A model generated the notes under the pieces. That model made no database searches and was not told the DNA's origin. It saw nothing but the letters and a program-made list of their open reading frames with translations. Source: Smittium culicis (Eukaryota; Kickxellomycota; Harpellomycetes; Harpellales; Legeriomycetaceae). Taken from it: DNA of 29,569 bases. The stretch is taken from contig LSSN01001489.1 in assembly GCA_001970855.1 (NCBI GenBank), positions 1-29,569 of the forward strand. Reading direction: 5' to 3'. Below are positions 1 through 10,500 of this stretch, one piece after another (positions within the stretch are counted from its first letter, which is position 1; each line of letters starts with the position of its first letter). The translations under genes and the position numbers were made by a program.

Positions 1-43
<43 letters not shown>
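1..43. repeat. (CA)n microsatellite at the left edge
   Basis: Twenty-one uninterrupted CA dinucleotides plus one base open the window and then give way to unique sequence. The tract touches the first base, so its true length is unknown and it may be where the assembly stopped. Confidence 0.95.
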
Positions 44-45
<2 letters not shown>

Positions 46-155
46 AATTATGGAAGGAGAGGTAGTTTATATTATGTGTACGACAGGAGCGAGAGGTATT
101 GAGAGCGTCAGAAAGGGTATGGGAATAACAAACTGGCAACATATGATGATTAAAT

Positions 156-579
156 ACTGAATGACTGAATGACTGAATGACTGAATGACTGAATGACTGA
201 ATGACTGAATGACTGAATGACTGAATGACTGAATGACTGAATGACTGTGAGAATGTGAGAATGTGAGACTGTGAGACTGTGAGACTGTGAGACTGTGAGA
301 CTGTGAGACTGTGAGACTGTGAGACTGTGAGACTGTGAGACTGTGAGACTGTGAGACTGTGAGACTGTGAGACTGTGAGACTGTGAGACTGTGAGACTGT
401 GAGACTGTGAGACTGTGAGACTGTGAGACTGTGAGACTGTGAGACTGTGAGACTGTGAGACTGTGAGACTGTGAGACTGTGAGACTGTGAGACTGTGAGA
501 CTGTGAGACTGTGAGACTGTGAGACTGTGAGACTGTGAGACTGTGAGACTGTGAGACTGTGAGACTGTGAGACTGTGAT
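156..579. repeat. Octanucleotide tandem satellite, 53 copies, two variants
   Basis: A perfectly phased 8-bp tandem array. It begins with 11 copies of ACTGAATG (156-243), passes through one ACTGTGAG and two hybrid AATGTGAG units (244-267), and continues as 39 copies of ACTGTGAG, the last ending in T (268-579). Eight is not a multiple of three, so three units make one 24-bp period. This gives a spurious open frame on the minus strand encoding a repeated Ser-Gln-Ser-His-Ser-Leu-Thr-Val octapeptide, which I do not regard as a gene. The near-perfect identity within each block suggests recent expansion by slippage or unequal exchange. Confidence 0.95.
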
Positions 580-2999
580 ATTTGGTTACTTGGTGAGGAC
601 CTTAGGTAGAGGCTTACATTTAGAACAGCGATCATATAAACCGTTTCAAATTACTATTTGAGATTCCCTGATTGAAAGCTTTTATAAGTATACGGTTTCA
701 TTAAAGAAGTTATATAAAATCAATTTATTATGATAATTTCAGTTAATACTATATTATTTATCCTTAAGTTTATCATATTTTATAAGCTGTGAATAATTTC
801 AAAAATGAAAAGATGGTATAGTTTCTAAAACCTCTTAAATTTAAAAACAGGGGGTATTTATATACTTTTTTAATTAAAGAAACTGGTGACTTTACTGATA
901 TCAGTTAGGCTAAATTATATTAAAGCACTTCAAAAAGAATGTATTAAATAACTTTATTGTAACCTTAAATAGACCACTATTACTACTTTCCATTGTCTAT
1001 GATATCGCGAATGCAGTACTCGGAGCTCAATCTGTATAGCTATAGGTGTTGTGATAAGTTGGGGGTGTAGACCTAGTAACCTGTATCTAAAAATCGAAAA
1101 TTTCAAAAAAAAAAAAACAAGTTGACTAAGAATGCAGGAAACGCTTTTAAGTACAAGTAGTTAGAGATAGTATTTTTGTATAGTCAGCTTCAACCAATTA
1201 TAAAAAATTGCCAATTAACTCTAGTATAAAAATATTTCGAACAGAATAAAGAAATTTCTTACAATAGAAATAACATTAGTAGCTTTAACATTCTCGGGAT
1301 TGAATAATAAGATTTAGCAAGGCGACCTCTTGAAAGATCCGCCGTTATCGAACTATTATTGTAATGATCATCGGCATATTTGACTTACTATAATGGTACA
1401 AAAAAACATATATCACTATCCAATGAGTGTGTGCATATAAGCAATAAACATCCAAATTTTGTAAAATATGGACCATGTCGCAACAATGCTGCGCTCTTAA
1501 ATCTCAATAGCACCAATCATTGTTATGTTTTTTACTCTCAATTCAGAAAATTTACCGGATAAAATAGTCTCTCCGCACTTCTGAGAAATATTTTTTAGAG
1601 TAATTTTTCTAGCTGCGCTGATAGCGTATTTTTTTATTCAGAAATTTCCTGTTGGAAATGTAATTGCCACGAAAATTGTTACTATATGTCGATCCTTTAC
1701 CCTTTATATTTTCTTTTAGCTAAATCAGCTTTTACTATTATATTAATTACTTTTTCCTTCTTGTATTGTAAAGAGAAGGGAATGGTTCATATGTAAGAGT
1801 GATATATACACAAGCCCTAATTCTGACACGTGAGCTGCATATGAGAGATTTCATTTGATAAAAAATACCCAATTTCATTATTAGTATAAAAAAACTAAGT
1901 CTGGCAGCATTTTAGATATCCTTAATATGCATAATCAGCAATAAATGATGGATTATTTAATAATCTCAAGCCTAAAGAAAATGAAGTTAACCCCGACTGA
2001 AAGATGCCTGTAGAAAATTTTTTGGTACTGATTTCATATGATTTTTTTTTATCTGGCATAAATATTATTGAATAAAAAATTTTTTATTCATTCTAAATGA
2101 GATTTAATTCTTAAAAATCGAAAGAATAATATATTTGGGGCCATCTATTATAGAGATGCAATGCAATAGTAATTTATATGTTTTTTGAAAATTCTGCCAA
2201 TGTGCTCGAATATTGACGCTTTTAATTTTTTTTTAAAATTAAAGTCGAATCTTTTGGAAATTCATGTCAGCCTTGCATTATTGGCCTATAAAATTTTTTA
2301 TGGACAGAATATACAGTAAATGTTAGTTAAAAATCAACTTACAGGAGTTAAGTATTTAACAGCAATCCTATAAATTTTTATGAGCAAAAAAATAGAATAC
2401 ATTTGCCTGATGTACAATATTTAGTAGTATTATTTTCATTTTATGAAGCATTTGTTATTATTTATTTATCAATAACATTTGTATTTAATAAAGATAGCAT
2501 GTAAGGGAGAAGCAGCTGTTAAGATTTTATGGATTTTTGGTGCTTAACCCGTCCAGAGACCAATATTTTTAGCTAGCTAAAGAGAACCCAGTACATTTCG
2601 CCATACATGATGTATTTCTATTAAGCTGCCCAATTTAAGTAGTAAATACAATAAAAAGGTAATAGTTGGGCTATAGTAAACGATGAGCGCATTATACTAG
2701 ATTAATTATATTGTCTTGAAAGCCCTAAAAGCGATAAGGTCATTGGATCAAATAAAATATGAATTATATGTTACTGTTTATTCATTTAATGCTTTTAGAT
2801 TATATCTAATAAATTCTGTGTGAGAAAAAAATCTTTCACTCATTTCGTTTTGAAGCTTTTATTTCTAAAAATAAAAACTACTTTTATTAATTAATTAATT
2901 AATGAGCGCTCAACAACATACACTTCAGCGCTTTACTCTATAAAGGGAATCCTCTGTTAGAATTTTTCGGATTGATTTTTTAAGTGGAATTAGGCGGGC
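580..2999. other. AT-rich gene-free region
   Basis: Visibly AT-rich, with no open frame resembling a known protein and no tRNA or other recognisable RNA. It holds homopolymer A/T runs and a short ATTA tetramer tract near 2886-2903. A slightly GC-richer patch near 990-1080 shows no gene structure. The only longer open frame, about 60 codons at 1380-1562, is what chance predicts at this composition. Confidence 0.6.
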
Positions 3000-3029
3000 A
3001 GCTTTTGTAGCCTGAAAAATAGAAAGGCT

Positions 3030-3380
3030 GCCAACGATGGGCTAATTATTACACACCAGTTTGGCATTAAAGGATTTGGCAAGTCAAAAGAGAAAATAAC
3101 TGTAAACCTTGGCAGCTTGGCCATGGTTTGCTTTTGGCAAAATTATTGGCCAAGACATATTGAAGCAGTATTCTATAAGCAATAAATCAGGTGGTTTCGA
3201 TGATTTCTGGCGAACTATGGGCCAATTTCATATCACAATGCCAAAGCCAATGAGTGAATTGGGTCTAGCATCAATAAAATAGAAGAGGTTATCGACTGGC
3301 CAAATCAATGTAATTCGTTTTAATTCGCCTCAGGTCGCTTTAAAGGTAGTTTTTGTCGTTTTAATAAAATTCGTTTTGGC
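3030..3380. repeat. Cluster of TTGGC/GCCAA pentamers, nature unknown
   Basis: Thirteen TTGGC or GCCAA pentamers lie within about 350 bp. TTGGC starts at 3061, 3076, 3109, 3117, 3134, 3146 and 3376. GCCAA starts at 3030, 3149, 3221, 3240, 3246 and 3299. The patch is richer in GC than its surroundings. Spacing is irregular, so it is not a simple tandem array. No coding frame or transposon terminus is recognisable. It could be a decayed repeat, a relic of transposon-internal sequence, or a set of protein binding sites. Confidence 0.5.
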
Positions 3381-3869
3381 AAGGCTGTAGGTAACCAAGG
3401 TAGAATCATTCATGGTTAAGGTTAAAGAAAAAAAACCAAGTACTTTTCCCATCATAAACTTTAAACCAAGTTTAAATTTCACTTTTAATTAACTTCATAA
3501 TGTTAGTACATGCTAGTTGAAACAAGCGTGGAATCAAATATAAATCATTTTTTGATCTATTACTTGATGAATATTTACTAATATTGTACCAATGAAGGAT
3601 CCATATCAAGTGTTATCGTCTTTATTAATAAATCATCGAAAACTAAGCATAAAATTTAACTATAATAAAACCTTTTTTTTTTACATTTTTAAATGTTATG
3701 GTTATCTCTCTCGATAACCTTATCACTTTTTAGCAATGGTTTAAAATAAATGGCAATTGGGTTTGTAAGACTTTATATGAATCATATATTAGTATAAAAA
3801 CTATTAATATTTGTCAAAGAAAAAATTAACTATAAATTATATGTCATTGTATAGATTCATATTAAGTGA

Positions 3870-4420
3870 CTCCAGAGGCGCTATCGCTTGTGTGATTTTG
3901 GTTGACTCTGAGCGTTGCAGGCGATAGTAATTATCAAATATTTCACGGTTTTACGAGAAGGCTTGAGAGACGATTTATTCAGAAGGTATTCCTTCGTTTG
4001 CCGCTAATTATGCGTTATCTTGTGCAGCCTTCAAGGTAGGCGAATTTATTTTCCGGTTTATTCTGATTGAAATATTGTGTATATTCCTAGTTATACTATT
4101 GAGTGGGACTAGTTTCTTCAAGTAATTAATATACCGTAATAGCCTATTATATATAATTTTTTTGTCGTTAATGTGCGGGTTGGGCACAAATCTTTTGAAA
4201 CCCTTTTTCTATAAATTCTAAACTCTTCTACATGGGATACTAGTTTATCAGAGTATCAGCCGATTTCATAATACATAATTGCTGTGCGTCCCTTGCGCTT
4301 GTCCAATGATGTTACAATGTCAATTTTTGTTTTTTCGTTGATTTTTGTGGATAATGCGTCATATATCCGGTGAATATCGCTCGCGCGCATGAAACCAATA
4401 ATGACAGCAACAAGCATGTT
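3870..4420 (-). pseudogene. Tyrosine recombinase relic of the DIRS-like element
   Basis: GFMRASDIHRI, with its arginine at 4385-4387, matches box A of tyrosine recombinases (small-hydrophobic-R-x-SD/E-hydrophobic). The 3' end of the relic gives KAAQDNA, stop, LAANEGI, then FDNYYRLQRSESTKITQAI, which fits the box with the catalytic tyrosine (codons at 3924-3929) and the tail seen in fungal DIRS-like recombinases. Several stops lie between. This domain is the reason for preferring a DIRS-like call over Ty3 or LINE. Confidence 0.55.
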
Positions 4421-5249
4421 TTATTTGTTAGATTCTTGATTTTTATCCATATTTTGTCGCTTGTTTCTCTAGACTATTCTACTATCGGTGATATATCCAT
4501 AGAATTTCTAATCAAACTGGTTATACACTTATATTTTAGATCTATTATTAATCTCGAACGCAGTCGTTTTAACTTATCTGCTACTAGTTGGTCGCCAGCT
4601 AAAAGATAGAGATTAATATATATTGATCGTATTTACCCTCAGATTTGATTATGTATATATCTCTGCCAAATAATCTAATACTCTCATATCTGGTTTCATA
4701 GAGTTTCTATTGCGTTTATTATGTCATTCCTTTTACTTTTTCTGGATAGGGTAGTATGAATATTATCTCCTAACTGAGCTCAGGATGTTAGAAATAGGTT
4801 CGATTGCAGCTTCGAAGATACCTTTGTCCTTGAGTTCGCTCCTCTGATTTTCCACGCCATTAGAGTCCAGTCCTTGTTCTTGGTAAGCAGGGACTTGCCG
4901 TTTTTCGTGTCAAGGACCACTTTGGTAGCTTGCAGGGTTTTTTATTAGGAAATATATAGTTCTTGAATGTCCGGAAATCAATTCGCTGAAGTCCATTCAG
5001 GTGTAATTACTGTTATTTTTGTCTATTTTCTTCTCTTCTTATGTACTGATTGTGAAATCAGGCTCCAGATAGGACAATTTTAGGGATTATTCCAACCTAA
5101 TAATGTGTATTGTAGCGTGTTCTCGCAAATATATTGGCGCTCCTGATATCAACTGTCATATTTCGGTATCTTCTTGTTGATTGAGGATAAAAAGATGTCT
5201 ACGTCATGCTTCCCGTACCTCTTTTTCAATCAATAAAATGCCTTACTCA

Positions 5250-5660
5250 AAATTTACATCTCTGACTGTCCAGTTTAGCAGCTCAGTGAATCCTCCGGGC
5301 TCGGAATTGACGGAAAATGCGCTTCTTGAGGGCTGGTATTCGTCTTCATGAAGTTCTTTCACAGGTGTTCCGCTATGCTGAAAATTTCGTGTGATTTAGT
5401 TCCACCGAATTTCCTTAGGTATGCTAGGGTGATTTTATTGAATGAGCAGATCAAAACTTAATTTCCCACAGCTTTTTCGGTATCAATTCAAATACAACAA
5501 CAAGCTTGTCATTTCAGTTGATGCGTAATTTTGCTTCTGATTATTTACATACACCAGAGTAGCTCTTGTTGCCAACGACGAATCCCCAGGCTGTATCAAA
5601 CGATTATGTGAATATTTTGATTTCTGGTGATTCTGGAAGGAACCACGTACAATTTCGCTT
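5250..5660 (-). pseudogene. RNase H-like relic of the DIRS-like element
   Basis: DTAWGFVVGNKSYSG at 5553-5597 resembles the first beta strands of the RNase H domain that follows RT in this group, where an aspartate precedes a small residue, W-G and a hydrophobic strand. Downstream, fragments such as TKSHEIFSIS and PGGFTELLNWTV recall the second half of the domain and its linker, but lie in other frames with stops between. It is placed as expected between the RT relic and the recombinase relic. Confidence 0.5.
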
Positions 5661-6074
5661 CTTCAAATAGTCCCTTAAGAACAGCAGATTCTAATTTGCT
5701 TGATTTGATATATAAAATCATATTTTTCCATGAATTTTTATTCAATTATTATTGGCTCTTCATCCTCAGCTATTGGTGCAGAATTAATCTTTCCGTTTTG
5801 AGCGCCACTGACATCGCCTGCGTCTTTCCGATATAGCTCGCTAAGAATCTGAGCTAATTTTTTCTGATGTTTATTAGTTATCCTATTTCTTTCCGTAAAC
5901 ATCTTTTCTTTGCCGTAGAAACTTTCAATACATCTGCCGGCTGTCTATGGTCATACAAGGTGTATGAATCTTTGATAGGTGACCAAATCTTACTTGATTG
6001 TGTTAATCAAATATTCAAGCTTGTTTAGTTTCTACATTATAATATTTTTGTATCTCGTGCATACTTTTACTGAT

Positions 6075-6541
6075 TCATCTACTATTATTAGGTCGTCCAA
6101 ATATGCTAATACCCTGATTTTCTGGATCCGTGTAAATTTCAGAACTAGAAGTAGGACCTAAGTGAAGATATGTGGGCTCAGTGGCAGAAAAAACGGAAAA
6201 ACACAAAACTTTCAGCTGTATCTATTCAAAAATAAACGTAAATATTTTCTGCACGATTATATTGTTATTTTATGCAGGAATGCGTTGTTTAAACCTAAGA
6301 AAGACATAAATAATTTTCTCCGAATTATACTGCAGATTGAATATTGAGATTCCATCTAAATTTGCTTTTCTTGATTCAATGTTCAGCATCGTTAGATTCG
6401 ATACTAGCCTTAATTATTCTATCTTCTTTGATGTGCATTATAAATTGCTCTAAAGCCCTGAACTCAGATTCTCTACCTCATCTATAGCCTTCTTCGTTAA
6501 TACAGCCGCCACCTCATTCGCCAAGCTATGATGGGACATCT
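6075..6541 (-). pseudogene. Reverse transcriptase relic of the DIRS-like element
   Basis: Reading down from about 6541, one frame gives SLANEVAAVLTKKAIDEVE, the segment just before the RT palm. It is followed, through stops, by degraded copies of the family's 'SNL...KK...LR' and 'LNI' blocks and a FKVLPFG-like block (QLKVLCFSVF). After a frame change comes AYLDDLIIVDESVKV with the catalytic YLDD at 6092-6103. At least five in-frame stops interrupt it. The order and spacing of these blocks match polymerases of retroelements. No restored sequence is implied. Confidence 0.65.
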
Positions 6542-6804
6542 GACTAAGCTTCAACTTGAATCGCTTAGAATTCGCGATAAGTGGGAGCGGCCCGGTCAGT
6601 AATCTTTTGCATGACATGAATGTTACTCTTCAAATCTTTCAAGTCTTTTTGTAAGATCTAGAGCTTCTTTTTGATTTTAATTTTTTATAAATTATTTGAT
6701 AAAAATTCTCCACCATGTTCCAGACTCTCTGATTGTCCATGAGCTTTGGCTAGGAATTTTTTAACACCTAGAGGCTCCCTATCATTGGAAAGCGTCTGTA
6801 TGCA

Positions 6805-7539
6805 TTAATTTTCCATTGATTCTTTACCCTTTCCCCCAACTAAACCCTCCCTACCCCCACGGGAGGAATTCGAAGCCAGTCGTGTCGTTGAAGCTCCGTT
6901 AATCGATGCTATTGCATAAAAAAAGCTTACAGGGCTCTGGCGCCCTTCAAACTTCTGGTTTCCACGAAAGGGCCTCCTTCTATCATGGACTTGGTAGGTT
7001 TGATCTTCGCTAGTTGAGCATACAGTTTTTTTTCTATCTTTGAGTGGTTCTGCATCGGATTCTACTACTTTTTTGGGTTTTCTTGCTAATGAAATTTTGC
7101 TGTGCATGTTTTTCAATCTAAAATGACTATCCATAGATGAATATTTTTTTAATTCATCAAATCGTGTATAACAAGTCAAAAAACGGATCTTTTAATGCCA
7201 GTTTTGTAATCAACTCAAGAATCCTATAATTAAATAGCGAATCGAACACGTTCTATGTACCAGCACATCTCGAATTTTGTAAATAGCCGCTTCAGCCTTC
7301 TGGACTGAATCTGGAGCTGCTTAACCCATCACTGAAGTGTTTGATCAGACCTCTCTGCTCTTAGACCATCCATATATTACCTCTTTTTTTTTCTTCGCAG
7401 TTAAGAATTTTTCTGCTAAATGTTTTGATATAAATTTAAAAAGACCGTTCATTTCAGGGTAAACGATAAGAACTGTTTCCGAAATACTAACTGAGTTTTT
7501 TTGATCGTCTTTGGATGAAGGCTCAGCTGTCTTTCCCAC
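6805..7539 (-). pseudogene. Gag-like relic of the DIRS-like element
   Basis: Two open fragments remain. The upstream one (7345-7539) begins with GKTAEPS and is lysine-rich. It runs through stops into a stretch containing PDSVQKAEAAIYKIR, which resembles the conserved segment before RT in fungal DIRS-like first ORFs. The second (6805-7179) carries a basic, glycine- and arginine-rich tail (RRRPFRGNQKFEGRQ and SSRGGREGLVGG), typical of the nucleic-acid-binding end of a gag-like protein. The pieces are separated by at least three stops and a frame change. I know this family mainly from motif memory, so the limits are approximate. Confidence 0.5.
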
Positions 7540-7559
7540 GATCAGATTATCAACCTTGG

Positions 7560-10500
7560 AAGTTAGGTAATTAATCGTGTAAGAATATTTTTCATTACAG
7601 ATTTTGATATTACTTGTTGTGAGCTCATTATAATAATAATTTAAATATTAAAATTGCTTGATCCTAATTTTTTCTGTTAGAGTATCTTTGCGATAAAAAG
7701 ATGATAAATAAATCACTAAAGCGTACTTTACAGTTTATACCATAAAAAAATTTTCAGTTCATTTCATTTACTTAACTTTTTTGGCTATATATTTCTGTTT
7801 TAGTTTTATCTAATATGGTTATAACACTTAATATATCTCCCCTATGATTTATAATAAACTATAGCATATAAAATATATTAAATAATATACTAAGAATATA
7901 TAATGCGTCCATTAACTATATTAATTTTCATAACTCGTTTGAATTGATATACATATTCAAATTTTTTCTCTCGTTAAGTTTTTTGTGTGTGTTTTTTTTA
8001 TTAATTATATTATTTAATTATGAGTCAGATCTTAGTTTTTATTTTGGTTTTAAAATTTAGGATTTTTTTTTCCTCAAAATAACTAAAAAGAAACGATTAC
8101 ATATTATTCACCTGCCATAATTTTATTTACATGATATTGTATTGTATTGTATTTTGAATTAAAATTCTATGTTTCCAAAAAGTATTTTGTTATTATATCA
8201 TGGGGGCTTCATCCATTTATACGTCTGAAATATTTTAATGTCCAATAAGAACCAAGGAATTTCTTTCAAAAAGGTAGAGTTTCAATGTTGTGTATTTGTT
8301 TATGAGTGCCAAAATATCCCTTATTCCGGTTAATTTTTTTTCTGGCTCATTAAGACACACTTATTAAAGTTCAATAGTATGTCTGATATCTAATGCGTTT
8401 TATAATCATATTTTTATGAATAAAACATAATCTGAAGCATTCTCTTGAATGAAAAAAATAATTTTACTGAAAGCTGCATTTAAAACTGTAGCAGTATTTG
8501 TTATATATTCTAATTTTTAAACGAATAATTGCGATAGATTTTTTATGTTAGCTGCGTATTTAATGACGGCATCCCTTATTTTTTTCATAAAAATAAGAAT
8601 AATTGAACTCAAAACGATTCTATATTTTTCTTAATGATTAGGTGTTATTTTATTTCATTTTTTTTATCTTAAATAGGCTTTAGATCATTTTTATTGATTA
8701 TTTGATCTACGAATTTTATTTGTTTAATGCAGAAAACCAATTTTTTGCACTTAACGGAAGTTTTTTATTGGTTTTTTTCTATTTCCTTATAGCTGACTAT
8801 TTTATGAGCTAATAAGAATTAATTACCTTTAAGGTTGGAGGCCCCAAAATCATATGAATACTCTTTTAAAATAGTAGTCATTAACCATATATATGCGTAT
8901 AGCGCTGAATGAAGAACTCATGACTTAATTTTATACTCAATCATACATTTATAAAGATAAAACGCGGTTTTTAAATTTAATTTCGATGCATATCAATTTG
9001 GTATTATCAAAATTTTAAATCGGGGATAATCAATATTTCCCTTCCTCTTGTTTTGCAAAATCATCATTAATATTCAAAAGATTATAATTACCGATCTCTA
9101 ATGTACCTTCTAATGCTCTATAAAAAAGACTCATTTTATGGCTTCCAAATTTATATTCTAAGAGATACATTTAGTATACTATTTCTAAAAATATTTAATA
9201 AATTACTTCTCAGTGAGCTCTAAAAGCGACAAAATGAGTTTTTTGAACTATTCATAGTTGCGAAGGTACCCTCAGAGAGATATTTGAGGATGGATATATA
9301 TCAGAATCTTGTGTTCTATTTCTTGGTCTAGATTTTACTCTAGAACAAACATATAAATTCACATTTATATTTCTACAAAATTGATGAATATTATTAACCA
9401 CATGATTTGGAGTGCTTAGGTATTTTTTTATTTTAGGATTCAATTTTCATGGTATGTTTTTTATAGCCTTATACACTACATCAATTTTAATCAACTTATT
9501 TATACGATTATTTGACAATATAGGTACTACTGATCTAGTATTTAAACCAAATTCTTCCTTTTAAGGTTTGCAGATTATTGGTCACATATTCCAGTTATAT
9601 AATAATGTAAGGAGATATATATCCAGCTAATAAATTACATATTATTAGATGTAAATTTGCTAGTGGTGTAAAATATATGCGAAGATATGAAACTTATAAT
9701 AAAAATCTTTAACCAATATTATATAGCATACGCTATTTATATAAGCTAATAGTATTAATAATTAATCTTCGTTTAAAATATATTATTACATTATTTTAAG
9801 AATCAATCTAATATTAGATCTAGTTACACTTATTGTTAAACAAAGGAAACTTCTAATGCTGAATAGATTATAAAAGGTACCAAAGGGTTTTATCGAAGGA
9901 GGTGGCTTTTTAAATTAAATTTATTGAATAATTGTAGCTGAATAAATCGCTATCAACCCTTTTTAATTAAATAATATAAATTTGAAGCTTTAAATTTGAA
10001 ATTTGAAATCACATATACATATAATTTATATAGTTAGGTTTTATAGAGATTTTTAAATTAATTTTCTTTTTTTTAATTTTAATTTCATTATCATCTAGTT
10101 CCCTTACACTAATAATATATTTTACAGGCTCTAATCTAATGTTTAACATTAAATGAAGTTCTGATTGAAATAAATAATTTTGCGTATCCATAGTCAAAAA
10201 AATTTTTTTATTAGCAAAAGTAATATAAATTCGAAATATGATGAATTTATATCATTGATTTTAAGCTCAACCATTTTTTTTCTTCAAAACGCTATTCATA
10301 TAGACTAAAAGTACTTCAAATCGAATTGTTTTCTATAATTTTTTTTCTTTTATAATCATTTTTATGGTCAGCAGTTAGAAAAATAAAAGAATGTAAATTA
10401 TTCTTATAAACTCTCTGAGGCTAAAAAAAAAAAGCGTAAATTATTCTTCATTTAATTCTTCAGAATCATATTAAACATAGTGATTGATTTTTGATTCTTT

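Larger units (their letters stand above)
3870..7540 (-). mobile_element. Decayed DIRS-like retroelement (gag-like, RT, RNase H, tyrosine recombinase)
   Basis: Reading the minus strand from about 7540 down to 3870, fragments of a complete polyprotein appear in the expected order, broken by many stops and frame changes. First come gag-like pieces (GKTAEPS near 7520-7539; PDSVQKAEAAIYKIR near 7266-7325). Next is a reverse transcriptase with a YLDD catalytic box at 6092-6103. An RNase H-like segment follows (DTAWGFVVGNKSYSG, 5553-5597). Last are tyrosine-recombinase boxes (GFMRASDIHRI near 4363-4396; FDNYYRLQRS near 3912-3938). A reverse transcriptase followed by a tyrosine recombinase, rather than a DDE integrase, defines the DIRS/PAT/Ngaro order. 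This body of about 3.7 kb is shorter than intact family members, and terminal repeats were not identified. It is clearly non-functional. The family call comes from motif memory, not alignment. Confidence 0.7.

Noticed and set aside
150..635. Minus-strand open frame of 161 codons encoding a repeated octapeptide
   Set aside because: It is a by-product of the 8-bp satellite, which reads without stops in this frame; there is no independent sign of coding.
4370..6347. Plus-strand open frames within the retroelement relic
   Set aside because: They lie opposite the RT, RNase H and recombinase relics and show no conserved motif of their own.
9252..9443. Minus-strand 63-codon frame containing VKSRPRNRTQDSD, loosely like an RNase H-end motif of retroelements
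   Set aside because: Only one weak motif, no neighbouring RT boxes, and composition-typical length.
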